Under the pieces are notes generated by a model. The model was not told the origin of the DNA and did no database searches. It saw only the letters and a program-made list of their open reading frames with translations. Shown here piece by piece: positions 36,588 through 48,589 of a stretch of 64,000 bases of DNA (within the stretch, counting starts at the first letter, position 1; each line of letters starts with the position of its first letter). Source of the DNA: Datisca glomerata (lineage: Eukaryota; Streptophyta; Magnoliopsida; Cucurbitales; Datiscaceae); the NCBI GenBank assembly GCA_003255025.1, contig QANY01003934.1:434001-498000 (forward strand). The letters run 5' to 3'. The position numbers were made by a program, and so were the translations under genes.

Positions 36588-36610
36588 ACTGTTTTATGTG
36601 TTGGTTCTCA

Positions 36611-36630
36611 GAATCGTTGCTCTGATACCA
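36611..36630 (-). promoter_or_regulatory. Primer-binding site, initiator-Met tRNA type
   Basis: Minus strand reads TGGTATCAGAGCAACGATTC immediately after the 5' LTR end (…TTTCTACA). TGGTATCAGAGC is the classic plant Copia primer site for initiator tRNA-Met. Confidence 0.92.
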
Positions 36631-36934
36631 TGTAGAAATTATGAACCCTAGAAATGATGAACACTTTAGTGTTCTGATCTTAAAGAAAGGTGATGAACTT
36701 CTTGTTCTGATTTCTTATTAAGAATTCTAATTCTTTACAATGAGTGAGTGATGTATATATATATATAATCTCTAACGGTTGCCTATGATCTCCAACGGAT
36801 GCCTACTGATTGTTTTTTCAAAAGTGGTTAGACACCCACTCTGTTTGGTGAGAGTACCCGTTCTGCTTTCCCTTTTTGCCTGTGATGAAGATTTTTCTTT
36901 TGAAGCAATACTTTCTGTTTCTCTTTCTTCAACA
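36631..36934 (-). repeat. 5' LTR of the Copia element
   Basis: 304 bp, TG...CA on the plus strand, partner of 32031-32334. Confidence 0.93.
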
Positions 36935-36970
36935 AGCCCTCTCACCTTCATGCTCTTCGCTACCTTTCAT

Positions 36971-37482
36971 GGACTATAACAGACCCAACCCTCGAACCCC
37001 ACGAATGCGAGAGAGAGGTTTCTACAAAGTGCTACCCACTAACGTTGTCGTAAGGACCAAAGTATCAAATAAAATGAGCTGTATATTCTTTTTTTATCTC
37101 TTTTCAAATTTCAATTGAGTTTTTAATGCAAGAATTTAATTCAGATCATTCATCAATAACATAATGCTGGATTTTGGGGAAGCGTTATAAGATCAATTAC
37201 TATAATTCTCTATCCAAAAAAATTACTATATTTATGGATTGTTTTTAAAACAACAATCCCTGTTTGCCTTACAAAAGAAAAGAAAGAAACCAACCAACCA
37301 TCCCGACATAGCCGTTGAGTCAAATTTAACCAAAGAGAATAAAAGAATTAAAAGTATTCACGTGACCGTTACAATCCATAAATTCAAATTTCACTCCGAA
37401 ACTCACTGATCAAACGGATTTCAAGATTTACCACACCATGAAGTTGACGGAGTAGGATGAAGAACAAACCCAGGAGATAGAA
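36971..37482. promoter_or_regulatory. Shared upstream region between carrier pseudogene and TPR-SET gene
   Basis: The two start codons face away from each other, 512 bp apart. The region is AT-rich with leader-like sequence near each gene and no repeat element in it. It should contain the TPR-SET promoter. Confidence 0.55.
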
Positions 37483-39063
37483 ATGGCGGAAGAGCTAATG
37501 CAACAGCTAAGATCCAAAGCCACCGAACTCTTGCTCAGAGAAGAATGGAAGGAGTCCCTTCAAGTCTACTCTCAATTAATAACCCTCTGCCAAGACCAAA
37601 TTTCAACAACCCATCAACCTCGACACGTAGATCATCTCCCTAAACTCCGCAAATTCCTTTGCTTAGCCTTCTCAAACCGAGCAGAAGCCCAATTCAGACT
37701 CCGAAATCACGAAAAAGCCTTGAACGACTGTGATGAAGCACTGAAAATAGAGGGTTCCCATTTCAAGACCCTGCTCTGCAAAGGTAAGATTTTGCTGAAT
37801 CTCAGTAGGTATTCAGTCGCCTTAGAATGCTTTAAATCGGCTCTGACCGACCCTCAGGCAAACGGGTATTCTGAAAATCTAAATGGGTATGTGGAGAAAT
37901 GCAAAAAACTGGATCTTTTGTCGAAGACCGGAGCTTTCGATATCTCAGATTGGATCGCTAATGGATTCCGTGGGAAAATCCCAGAACTTGCCGAGTACAT
38001 CGGCGCCGTGCAGATTAAGAAATCTGGGATTAGCGGGCGAGGGCTGTTTGCAACGAAGAACATCGAGTCGGGGACTTTGATTTTCGTCACCAAAGCAATA
38101 TCCACCGACAGGGGGATTTTGCCGGAGGAAGAAAACCCCGGCGAGAATGCTCAGTTAGTAATGTGGAAGAATTTCATCGAAAAAGTCAGAGAATCTGCAA
38201 AAAAATGCCAAACAACACAAAATCTGCTCAGCACACTATCAATTGGGGAAACAGAGGAAAATCTTGAGGTCCCTGATATAAATCTCTTCAGGCCAGAAAC
38301 AGAGCAAATCAACACCCTCCCAAATCAAAATCTTGATTTAACCAAAATTCTAACCATCTTAGATGCAAATTCCCTCGTTGAAAATTCAGATTCTTCAAAA
38401 GTATTGGGAAGGAACAGCGATTACTATGGAGTTGGGCTATGGATTCTCCCATCTTTCATTAACCACTCATGCATCCCCAATTCATTGAGAATTCATGTAG
38501 GAGATTACGCCATTGTTCATGCTTCAAGAGACATCAAGGCAGGTGAAGAACTCACCTTTTCATATTTCAATCCATTTTCCCAAGTGGAAAAGAGGAAGGA
38601 AATGTCAAACACATGGGATTTCAATTGCAAGTGCAAAAGGTGCATGTTTGAGGAGCAAATATGGAAGAGAGAAGAGATGAGGGAGATTGAGATAGCTATC
38701 GAGAGAGGGGTAGATTTGGGACAGGCAGTCTATAAATTGGAGGAAGGAATGAGAAGGTGGATGGTGAGGGGAAAAGAAAAAGGGTATTTGAGGGCATCAT
38801 ATTGGGGTGCTTACTGCCAAGTTTACAGTTCAGAGAAGTTGATGAAGAAATGGGGGAGGAGAATTCCAGCAGTGGAAACAGTGGTGGATAGCGTTGTAGA
38901 AGTAGTGGGAAGCCATGAGAGAGTAGTGAAGGTTTTGGTTGACGGGTTTAGAAGAAATGGAGGTGGGGTTGTGGAGATGGAAAGAATTATGAAGTTGGGA
39001 AGAGGAGTTTTCGGGAAAATAGTGAAGAAAAAAGCTATGAAGATTCTTCTTCAACTTGGCTAA
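37483..39063 (+). CDS. TPR and SET-domain protein (plant SDG family), intronless
   Basis: A 526-residue single-exon frame starting GAAATGGCG, a good plant start context. The N-terminal third (about 1-145) is TPR-like helices (EWKESLQVYSQLI; AFSNRAEAQFRLRNHEKALND; ALKIEGSHFKTLLCKGK). The SET domain follows: SGISGRGLFATKNIESG (182-197), an insert of roughly 100 residues, FINHSCIPN (325-333), GEELTFSYF (354-362, including the catalytic-type Tyr), and a post-SET-like CKCKRC (382-387). The C-terminal 130 residues are charged and helical. The layout matches plant TPR-SET proteins such as the ATXR1/SDG35-like group. Lysine methyltransferase activity is likely from the motifs; the substrate cannot be told from sequence. 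No lesion is seen. Confidence 0.92.
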   Translation: MAEELMQQLRSKATELLLREEWKESLQVYSQLITLCQDQISTTHQPRHVDHLPKLRKFLCLAFSNRAEAQFRLRNHEKALNDCDEALKIEGSHFKTLLCKGKILLNLSRYSVALECFKSALTDPQANGYSENLNGYVEKCKKLDLLSKTGAFDISDWIANGFRGKIPELAEYIGAVQIKKSGISGRGLFATKNIESGTLIFVTKAISTDRGILPEEENPGENAQLVMWKNFIEKVRESAKKCQTTQNLLSTLSIGETEENLEVPDINLFRPETEQINTLPNQNLDLTKILTILDANSLVENSDSSKVLGRNSDYYGVGLWILPSFINHSCIPNSLRIHVGDYAIVHASRDIKAGEELTFSYFNPFSQVEKRKEMSNTWDFNCKCKRCMFEEQIWKREEMREIEIAIERGVDLGQAVYKLEEGMRRWMVRGKEKGYLRASYWGAYCQVYSSEKLMKKWGRRIPAVETVVDSVVEVVGSHERVVKVLVDGFRRNGGGVVEMERIMKLGRGVFGKIVKKKAMKILLQLG

Positions 39064-39945
39064 GCTTATATTAATTCTTTGTTTTTACTGATTTTCATGT
39101 CAAGATAAGATATTTAGCCAAGATTAATGAGAAGATTAGAGTTGTTATAATTTCACAAGCAGGCAACAACTATTGTTGTACCTTTGTGGTTTTTCATGGC
39201 TACTCTTTCTCTTTTGAAATTATTGTAGTTGTTTCCTTTAAAACCTGAATCATTCTAATATCGCTCACAACCTTTTTTTATAATAACTGCGAGTTTTGAT
39301 TTTAGGCTATGTTGATTAGATCTTTAGAAATCAAAAGATAAGTGAACGAAACTGTATATGAATGCATTTTCGTTTCTTGCGGTCCCTTAAAAACGAAAAA
39401 GGAAAATGATGAGAGAAATGGTGTCTACTATGCTTGATGATTCCTTTCAATTTTCTTCAACTTCCTCTTATTTATTTGATCTGTATATTGTCTATAACCA
39501 TTCCATAGCAATGGAATTTTTTTATGACCGTTTTTATTAACATTTAAGAAAATAGTCATAGTAGTTTTTTTTACTGTGTACCGTGTATATGTAAAATGTG
39601 CAATGCTTTTTTATAGAGATAAGTGAGGTCAATGACTAATTCAAAGTATAAGGCTAGCCCATCCTTGGAATATTTAAGTAGAACACAGGAATACAAAGAT
39701 AGTACGGAAAATTATAAAAAAAAAGAAAGAAAGAAGACAGTTTTGAAGTGATGATGCAAATTAGTTAGAGTAACTAACTAATTTGCAGAAATCTTACATG
39801 CGTAACTTATGTCTTCTTTTGAAATAATATTACTAGTTAGTTATCCATTGAAATTTCACTAAGTATGACGATAACATTGATTTAATCATATAGATAAAGA
39901 AATATTTAGCTTTTTACAACATACCACTTTGTAGTGCATTAGTAT
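39064..39945. other. 3' flank of TPR-SET gene, AT-rich intergenic
   Basis: About 0.9 kb. No coding sequence or clear repeat; homopolymer A tract near 39715-39730. Confidence 0.4.
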
Positions 39946-42305
39946 CACTACAAGGAAACCCATCATTTCTGGTGACTACCAACCGCCGGCAAAGAAACGT
40001 ATGTTTTAGTGACGGTTGGAATCGCTAGCTAATGTTAAAAAAAATCTCCTTACCGGCTATTTGAACTGTCGGTAGATGTTCCAAAACCGTCCGTATAAGT
40101 GGGAATTTTGCACTGCCTCTCCTTTATTTTTCAAACATCCCATAATTTTCGCAACTACTTGTTTCATAAAACATTCTATAACATAGATTCAGAAATCCAT
40201 CAATAAATTCTTTCACGAAATAGAGTTATAGCATAACAATTTCAGAGTGCAAGTATCTAAATTCAATTCATGTTACATCCAAACGTAGAATAAAAATCAA
40301 TTCAGAGTTATAAAATAATTCAATTCAATCATTCGCAAATATAAAAGTAAAAGTAATATGAATTCAAAGATAAGCGAAAATAATATCTTCAATCGCCACA
40401 GAACTACAATCACGAAGTTGAAGGAGCTCCAGAATCCTATAAAGACATACATATGAACAAAATTAACATTAGTGTTGGAATAAACATAATTTATAATTAC
40501 GTAAAATACATATTCCTTAGACATCATACATTATCAACGCCGAGGTATTGTGAGGACGAAGAATTTTGTACTTCCATTATTTTCATAATATATGCTAGTT
40601 GGGTTTCTAGGTGAGGCACCTTACATTCTAGTTCATTCAACCTTGACTTTATTCTCTCATATTCCACAAGTGAAACGAATGTTGTCTCTTATGAAAACAG
40701 ACGGCTACTTTACAATCCAAATATCATAGTAAGAGTTGGATCTAATCCCATTCCACGGACTCGTCCTAGATGCTCTAAACCCATAACTTTTGAAAATGCG
40801 TCTCTAGGTGAAATAGTATTGCCATCCAGCGATTTGTCGCCATAAGTTCTTGCAATTTCTCCTACAACATAAATAAATAATTCAATTGCATATATGACAA
40901 ATATAGATTTAAAAATTAAAAATATTGACAAATATAGACTTAAAATATTTTTTACAGCTCTAGAGGCAGATCAAGATCCACCCGACTCCCATCTTTGTGT
41001 TTATGCAAATATATAAACAATTCGATCTTATTGGGCTTTCCCCCCAACTCCTTCATCTATCATTATGTTTAAAAGATTATAATCTCGATCGCAATACTAA
41101 AAACAAGAATACTACATACTTATAATAAAAAAAGATTTACGTGTCATTTCATCTTTTTTTTTCAAGCATAGTTTTTCCTTCCTAAAGAATGTTTTATGAT
41201 TTGTTTTGATTGCGCCATAGTATTTGTTTCACTATGACTTGTTATTTGAGAAATAAAATTAGTATTTACTCTACGTACTAAATAAAATTCATTGTCAAAA
41301 TAAAATATTGTAATACCATTCCTTCATGAGAGAACAAAAAAGTGACAGTAGCATTCCACTAATCTCATGGAACATCTTCCAGTTTGTGTCTCAGACATTT
41401 CTCTTCGCTCAGATATTTTGTCGTATATTCTCTCCTCAAGTCACTTTTACTATCCTTCCAACTCTTATTAATTAAAGACAATGATATCTTTTTGGTTGGC
41501 TTTCGTAACTATCCATTTACTCTGAAAAATTACAAAAGTATAATAGTATATACATAATGGAAGATACGATATATATTTTTACCTTCACAATTAGCACACA
41601 AATATATATTTTTACGTTCACAATATCCCGTGTTGCGTTCTTGTACATTTCAGGCATCTTCTTCCAAGTATCGTAGATGATCGACAATAGATCATAATTG
41701 TGTGCTACTGTACAAAAAAAACTAGTAAATATTGATGCTTGACCCTTGATCGGTGTCCTGCTGAGTTGAATTCACATTTCGCTATCTTCCCTGTAAGTAG
41801 ATTCCATATTTCTGCCATTTGAGTCCGACCTCGAGCATTTTGCCTACAAGATCCACCTACGTATAAAATATTATTTTTATATGTTAGACATTATATGAAT
41901 AAGAACAATGGTTTGTATAAAATATTAAATAAATGTTATACCTACTAATTTACTAGAACTGTCACATGATGGATCTTGATCACCAACGGGCTCTTCCTCT
42001 ACTATACGCAGACATCTACCACAGATCATGATGGATATACTTGCATAACAAAATAGATAATAAGATTATCAAAGAGAGACATAGCTTATCAACACTCTCA
42101 AATAGATAAATACTAAGAACTGAGATAATTTAAAAAAAATATTAACACTATAAATAAAGACATACCTAATTCAAATAGTATCTTCAATTATAAAAATCAA
42201 ATTGAGTCATCACTATTCTGATCGAAACCAATATTCGTATTAATTGCATCTTCAATGGTTACACCAAAAACATCTGTCCTAACTAAATTGATACATTCTT
42301 CATTA

Positions 42306-42872
42306 TCATGTAAGACTTTTTTCTAAATGAGAATGATCATGTATCTCACATTCAAAATCCATCACTACTTCATTAGCAAGAGTTGTATCATTATTAAGGT
42401 CATCAATGTCAAATATGTCTTTTGGTTTTGTATACACCAAAACATGCCAATCTTTATTTTTCTGATTTTGTACGTTATACACAAGACGTTCTTGAGATAC
42501 AAAGACAAATGGTTCATCTTTCAAATCCTCACTAGTGTGAATAAAACGTGAAAAATTAACAAGTGTAAACCTAAATTCATCAACTTTTCTTCTAGCATTT
42601 GTGGTATCAATCCAGTCACACTTAAATAACACTACTTTGAACTTATTGTAGTAGTTCAATTCAATAATCTCCTTCAATATCCCATAATATTTTACTTCTC
42701 TTATTATTGGATTTGTATCCCTCAAACTTGCGTAGCTTCTAGTCTCAGCAGTCGCTAAAACCCCATAATTCTGCATCTTTAGTGCTGCATCACTTTCTTT
42801 AACATGAAATACAAATGCCTTTATATCAAATCGCACATATTTATTTGCCACTCTATTTAGACCACGAGTCAA
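42306..42872 (-). CDS. CACTA transposase C-terminal part (DUF4216)
   Basis: 188 residues open without a break: KYYGILKEIIELNYYNKFKV, FKCDWIDTTNARRKVDEFRF, DEPFVFVSQERLVYNVQNQK, DWHVLVYTKPKDIFD. This domain closes the TNP2-type transposase of plant CACTA elements. Confidence 0.85.
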   Translation of the reverse strand: MTRGLNRVANKYVRFDIKAFVFHVKESDAALKMQNYGVLATAETRSYASLRDTNPIIREVKYYGILKEIIELNYYNKFKVVLFKCDWIDTTNARRKVDEFRFTLVNFSRFIHTSEDLKDEPFVFVSQERLVYNVQNQKNKDWHVLVYTKPKDIFDIDDLNNDTTLANEVVMDFECEIHDHSHLEKSLT

Positions 42873-42989
42873 CCACCTTATTTCGTCTAAAACTTTATTC
42901 TTGTTGGCCTATTCAATAAAGGTATATTCATAATTAACTCACAATTTTGCAATACCAAAATCACCTGAAATTAACTTACAAACTTAAAC

Positions 42990-45640
42990 TTACATAAGTT
43001 TGAAGCCATCCAACAAATGTTTCATGTACCAAATGTTGGACCTCGTTTGGGGCAGGTTGATGTCGACAATTTTCCCTCCTCGCATCTACTTCACATTTTC
43101 TACATGTCAAGATAGATGGATTACATAAATATTCAACAATTCATTTGAGATATATATAAAAGTTATATTATTACCATTGGAAAGGTTCTGTCAAATGACA
43201 ATTGAATAATACAAATATATGTGCTTGTAACCAGGACTTCTCATTAAGATAGCATTCTTTTGTGGTTTTTGTTGGTCGTCCTATATTAGGAAAAAACAGG
43301 ATCATGAGTGATTTTCTCATCTTCACCATCCTAAATTCTTGAAGGACGATTAAATATTATTTCAATTCCTTCAAGGTATCTCGAGCTGAATGTTGCACAC
43401 TCATGTATTATGTATCCCTCCACCATGGAATCTTCCGGATGAGCTTGATTACAGACATGTGATTTACGCTTACCAAGATACCTAATGCAATGACATGTAA
43501 GAAATTAACATAAGCCCATGTGAATTTTTACAATGTGAAGTAATGGACAAAACGTTTTATGTTGATACTTCTCAATGGATACATCCACCTATAATGCACG
43601 GGTCTAGCAACCTTTGCCTCGTTTGCCAAGTGTACTACTAAGTGTACCATAATGGTGAAAAAGAATGGAGGAAATAGTTGTTCCATTTGAAAAAGTATGA
43701 CCACAATTTAGGACTGAAGCTTGTCGATCATATCTATTTGTAGACTTTTAGAACATAATTCTATGAAGAACCAACTCAATTCAAATAAAACAGAGTACAC
43801 ATTCTTTGCTAAAACACCTTGTAATGCTATGGGTAAAAAATGTTGCATGATAATGTGACAATCATGACTTTTAAGACCTTGAATATTACGTTGCTTTAAA
43901 TCGATGCAACGAGAAATGTTTGATGCATATCCATCAGGAACTTAGATAGACTTCAGTACTTAAAGAATATGTCTTTTTCATCATTCATCATTGAAACAAA
44001 GCAGGGGGTAAGTAAGTGGTATCACCTTGAATAATTGGATGAAGCTGACTTATTATACCCATATGTTGAAGGTCTAGACGGGACTTATAATTATCTGTAC
44101 TCATCCATGGATCGTCAAGAATTGTCCCTAGTATGTTATCACATACATTTTTCAATGAGCATTACATCAAGATTATCACGTATAAGATTAAACTCCCAAT
44201 AAGGTAGTTGAAAAAATATACTTTTCTTCTTCCAATATTGCACATTATCATCACCAATTCTTTATTTTCGGCTAGATTCTTTACTTTTTCCAAAAGTGAC
44301 ATTAAGGCCTTGGACTTATTGTAAAACATCTAATCCCGTAGGAGAAGTAGGGGTCGGTCTATTCTCAATTGCGCCATTAGAATTTTTACTATCACGACAA
44401 AACTATGGCCAGGCTCTAAAAATCTCCTGTGGCCCATGAAACAAGCGTTGATAATCAATCTCATAATTATAATGAGGGAAAGCAAAGCGTGAATGAGTAC
44501 TTCAACCAGACAAATTATCTAATTCTAAAAAGTCACTAATGGTCCACAACAATGCCTCGCGTATTTTAAAAACTTCTTTCGTGGATACATCATATGTCTT
44601 AACACCCGTTTCCCATAATTCATTTATTTCTTCTATCAGAGGTAGCAAATACACGTCAATATTATTTTCAAAAATTTTAGTCCCAGGGATAAAAGTAGAG
44701 AGAATTAATGATGTTTGTTTCATGCACATCAAAGGAGGAAAATTATATGAAATCAAAGGAACAGACCACATGTAATAACTGACACTCATACTCCAAATGG
44801 GTTGAAACCATCACCAGCCAAACCAAGTCTGACATTATGTGATTCAGATGAGAATTCAGTATGTTTAGAGTCAAATGATTTCCAAGTAGTTGAATCAGTA
44901 ATATGTCTTAAAACACCATCTTCAGTACGCTCTACATGATGCCATCTCAATCGTCAGCGTTTAAGGCAACATGTATAATCTCTGTAACCTCCCTTTTAAA
45001 GGAAAGCAACATATCACTTTAGCAGCTTTTGGCTTATTCTTCATTTTTCCTTAAGATTGGGATGTACTCTCACCCTCATTGGTTATCCACCTTGAAGTAC
45101 CACAAGTGGCACATGATTGTTCTTGTTCTTTGTATTTCCAATATAATATGTAGTCATTTGGACAAGCATGTATCTTTTCATACCCAAGACTTAACTTTTT
45201 TATGTCATTCGCACATTCATAAAATGTTTTTGGCAATGCAAATCCAACATTACCCAATAACTCAAGAAACCTATATAGTGCCTCATTACTCAATCCATGA
45301 AAACACTTGGGTGGTAAATATGCACAACAAATGAGAGTTTGGAAAAACTTTTACATCCTCGATACAAATGTTCATTACTATCTCTAACTAGGTCAAAAAA
45401 TCATTCACCTTTTGCTTGTTGAGCATCTTCATTTAGTTGCTCATTCATATTTTAGTAGTTGGCTCTGTTTGAAAATCATATGTTGCTCTCTCATTGGCCA
45501 CAACTCCGAATGCATTAGGCAACAAGTCATGCATATTATCATCACAAGCTTCATGCACAGATGTATAGTTCACATGTGTTTCATTAAGCACTTCTTCTTT
45601 TGAATTTTGTAATATGGATTTACCATGGAAAAACTAATGT
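42990..45640 (-). pseudogene. CACTA TNP2-type transposase, broken
   Basis: From right to left: PLYRGCKSF-like HLYRGCKSFSKLSF (about 45350), MSNEALYRFLELLGNVGFALPK and SLGYEKIHACPNDYILYWKYKE with CATCGTSRW (45293-45051), then the DDE-type region YNFPPLMCMKQTSLILS and NIDVYLLPLIEEINELWETGVKTYDVST (44789-44502). Further blocks to 43.0 kb are degenerate (NEVQHLVHEW near 43.03 kb). Frame changes and stops separate the pieces. Confidence 0.82.
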
Positions 45641-45676
45641 GTATAACTGTTGTTTGTGAATATAACTCTATGCAAG

Positions 45677-47135
45677 TGAACGTGTCGCCAACAAGTAATA
45701 CAGTGATAAGTGAGTGTCGATCTCCATACGAAATAAGGAATACACAATGTTTAAATGACCAACACAGATTTAATTTGCAAGAAAATGCTATAGCAAAATG
45801 GATGAGTGATTTATACTAAGCCTAAAATGTAAAGTGCACGAATCAAAAGCTAAAGTATACTAATAACTAAACAAAGAAAGGCTACTAAAATGCATGAGAT
45901 ATTCAACAGGAAAGAGGGGCTGGTAAAGTCAAATCCCTTTTCATTTACTTTATCAATGTTGACCTAGTTTCTATTGCTTCTCAACAGCATTACCTAAGCT
46001 CCCAACCACACTAAACTGTCATTTGTGAGATCATCAAATACTCCTTAACCATCTTTGTATCAAAGTTCAGTCAGGTTTTACGTTGATCAATTAAGTTTCA
46101 ACTGAAAAGGATGCTAGGAAAGTCCATATGTCTATGCAACTCAGAAAATTCCAAGTCTACATGAGTCTATGCTCATGCATTTCCAACTTAAACATTCAAG
46201 CATCAGTTAAGAGATTCCATTAGACTAAACCCTTTTAAGTCTTAATCTAACTTATATTCTAATAGAGATGGTCATTCATTAATAGAAATTAACATGCAAT
46301 ATACATAAACTAAAATGCTAGAGAGAGCTTAGCAATAAAAACATCAATCAATAAGATAAAGTAAAATCCAAGTTTAGTTTACCATACTAGCCTGAAAGTG
46401 ATTAGCTCGTACTAAGCTCTAAAACAATAACACAAAATCCCAAATCCATTGTTTCCAGCATTAGAGATCAAAATGGGTAAAAGTTGTAAACAATACGAAA
46501 TGAAATAAAAGAGAGAGGAAAGATTAGGAATAAACTAAGTATTCTTGCTCTTGTCTTCTTCCTCTTCTTCCTTTCTTCTTTTGTCGTCTTCTTCCTTTCT
46601 TCTTTATGTAGGTTCACCTTTTGTACCAGACAGTTGTCGGCTTCTCCTTAGAAATATCTCTAACCCCTCCAAAAATAGAAGATTTTGTCTTATATAGCAG
46701 CCGCAGAAACTAGGGTTTCCCTTAAGCATGAGGGCACGTGTCAAGATTCCAAGAAAAGAGGGGACCACAGGTGGCAGGCGCTGCGATACCTGGATAACGG
46801 ATTCTGACGCAAATGATCACCTCCTTTAATGAACTCCACACTAACTAGCCATGCGCCAGACCACTAGCCAAGTTTGCTTTGTATGGCCACAGCTACAACA
46901 ACAATGACTTGTTGTAGTGTCGAATAATACTAACAAATTGCACTGCACCAAAGAAACCCTAGGATTAAACTAGCTATAAATCATCAAAAAGTCTAGCAGA
47001 AATTTAAATCTAACCCTTAAAATAACTATTCCGCAATTAACTTAAATAATGCATTAAAATCATCTAATGTTCCTAAAACAAGCAACGACTCAAGCTTAGG
47101 AATGTTAAGATAACTCTAATTTCTTAGAGTTATCA
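45677..47135 (-). repeat. 3' LTR of the Athila element
   Basis: Matches 62626-64000 over about 1.37 kb. It ends TTATCA at 47135, with an imperfect palindrome GATAACTCTAATTTCTTAGAGTTATC at the edge (shown as two halves around TTTCTT). The left boundary is where similarity between copies begins, accurate to about 5 bp. Confidence 0.8.
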
Positions 47136-47170
47136 CACCTGCAAACTTAGATCATCACTCGTCCTCGAGA
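47136..47170 (-). promoter_or_regulatory. PPT-like region and conserved 3' internal motif of Athila
   Basis: The minus strand reads CTCGAGGACGAGTGATG, then CTAAGTTTGCAGGTG, then the LTR start TGATAACTC. The CTCGAGGACGAG...AAGTTTGGGGGTG signature is common before the 3' LTR of plant Gypsy elements; here the G run is interrupted (GCAGGTG). Confidence 0.7.
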
Positions 47171-48089
47171 GATGCAGACCTAAACTACCAAGATCTAACC
47201 AAAAGGAAGCAAAACTAAAGTTGTTTGTGAAATTTCAAAGCAAGCTAGAATTTTTAACTTTCTGGCCAATCTATTACATGATTAATATGCACTAAATATT
47301 TTAAAAACAGATTATTTTTCAACATGTTGACTTCAGACATAAACTAATTTCCTATTGTGAGTGTGTGCTAGGAGTAAAGCCACTACTTTAGAATGCAAAG
47401 GGTAATTCAATCCTAAGAATGTTGATCCAAAGATCTCTAAGCTAACAAAATACCTCTACCAAGCACAACATGCATCAACAAAATAGTACAGAAAAGAGGG
47501 TGAAGATTAATCACTAAGGACAAAGGGCAGTTGACTACTACAATAACGTAGCTTCTTCTTCTTTTCTATCATTTTTTAAGATAGAATCCCTATTATGTTT
47601 TTCTAACTTTTTACGCAAATGCCAACATTGGTGATGAAAGCACGCAGTTACTCAACAACAAAACCAACAAGGTTGCTACTCCAATTTTACGCATAAAAAT
47701 TCTATAGCTAGCTCGTATCTTTGGCTACATTTTTACGCGAATGACAACACCTTTTATGAAGGCACTCAGTTACTCAGCAACTTAAATCATAGAAGCTCTT
47801 ATATCCTTTTTATTTAGATACTTATTTTTTTAAAAGCCAAGGTATTTTTCTTTAGCAGATTTGTATACAAGATAATTTCAATACAATGCCAATTCCGTTC
47901 CCCTCCCCCGAACTTATTTTCTACGCAACATACTAGCATACTATTTTTAGCAGAAAAGGGGCACCAACCAAGAGCCTTAAACTTCACTTAGGCTCAAAAT
48001 AACCTAAGCTTTCTAAAGTAGCTAACTATCCTCCTAAGTGCCCAAGAGATAAGGAAACTAACTTGTTCATCCTAAGCTCAGTATATTGC

Positions 48090-48094
<5 letters not shown>

Positions 48095-48132
<38 letters not shown>
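48095..48132. repeat. (TA)n microsatellite
   Basis: About 19 uninterrupted TA units. Confidence 0.95.
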
Positions 48133-48135
<3 letters not shown>

Positions 48136-48281
48136 AACCAACAGTCAGAATAAACAGCCATTAAAAATAAGAAGGGATATTCCCTCCCCCAAACTTAAAC
48201 CAAGTAGTGCTCACTGCCAATGTAAAATTGTCCAGGGAAGAATTTTTTAAATATCCAAAGAAATATTTCAAAAGTAAATCG

Positions 48282-48284
<3 letters not shown>

Positions 48285-48331
<47 letters not shown>
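48285..48331. repeat. (AG)n microsatellite
   Basis: About 23 AG units. Reading frames through it give Arg-Glu or Ser-Leu runs, which are not real proteins. Confidence 0.95.
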
Positions 48332-48333
<2 letters not shown>

Positions 48334-48589
48334 CCCCTCACTGCTACAAGGTGGGATGCTGCAGCGCTCCTCCATCCCTCAATTTTTAGAAGCCTCCACA
48401 AGAGGAGAGGTGACTTGCTGCAACGCTCCTCCACAGACTTTATTTCCTCTTGCAGCTTGTCATCCATGTCTTGGTCCTCCTCAGCAACCTTTTGCTTTTT
48501 TCTTCAGCTTTTTTGGTGCAGTGGACGCTGAAGCAAGAGTATTTTTCTCCATGCTTTGCTCTTTCCCTCAGCTGCTGCTTCAGATTTTG

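Larger units (their letters stand above)
32026..36939 (-). mobile_element. Ty1/Copia retrotransposon inserted in carrier exon 1
   Basis: The element is 32031-36934, transcribed leftward. Two 304-bp LTRs flank gag, protease, integrase, reverse transcriptase and RNase H in Copia order. The 5-bp target duplications are AGTCC (32026-32030) and AGCCC (36935-36939), one transition apart. By eye the LTRs differ at about 23 of 304 positions (7-8%), so the insertion is not recent. The polyprotein is broken by several frame changes. Confidence 0.92.
31064..36970 (-). pseudogene. Mitochondrial carrier of the UCP3/PUMP3 type, split by a Copia insertion
   Basis: Inner-membrane carrier of the uncoupling-protein/dicarboxylate group. 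All three carrier signatures remain: PIDLMKTR (repeat 1), PADLVKVR (repeat 2), PADVVKTR (repeat 3), plus the PUMP3-like C-terminus WKGFFPTWARLGPWQFVFWV. The start codon is at 36970-36968 (Met-Lys-Gly-Ser-Glu-Glu-His...). After twelve codons exon 1 is cut by the element at 32031-36934 and resumes at about 32026 (YTKIALASMSAMAAET...) up to about 31880. Repeat 2 resumes at about 31615 after an AATTAG acceptor. About 60-70 residues expected between them (transmembrane segment 2 and the start of repeat 2) are not found in any frame of the 0.25-kb gap. Further on, the Leu codon expected in HT-L-ASIM is TGA at 31334-31336. Three independent lesions make this a pseudogene. Confidence 0.88.
39946..45676 (-). 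mobile_element. CACTA (En/Spm) transposon, left part
   Basis: The left terminus CACTACAAGGAAA is at 39946-39958, followed by subterminal sequence with repeated GACGGTTGGAAT/CTGTCGGTAG-like motifs. Transposase coding runs on the minus strand: DUF4216 at 42306-42872 and TNP2-type transposase pieces to about 45640. No right terminus appears before 45.68 kb, where the Athila LTR begins. The missing N-terminal transposase exons and right end should lie beyond the window. Confidence 0.85.

Noticed and set aside
37854..39054. Antisense frames within the TPR-SET gene
   Set aside because: They are shadows of a clearly conserved sense frame.
39946..39958. CACTACAAGGAAA as a lone MITE end
   Set aside because: Downstream TNP2 and DUF4216 coding sequence shows it belongs to a full-size CACTA element.
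45029..45334. Plus-strand 101-residue frame
   Set aside because: The minus strand encodes recognisable CACTA transposase here.
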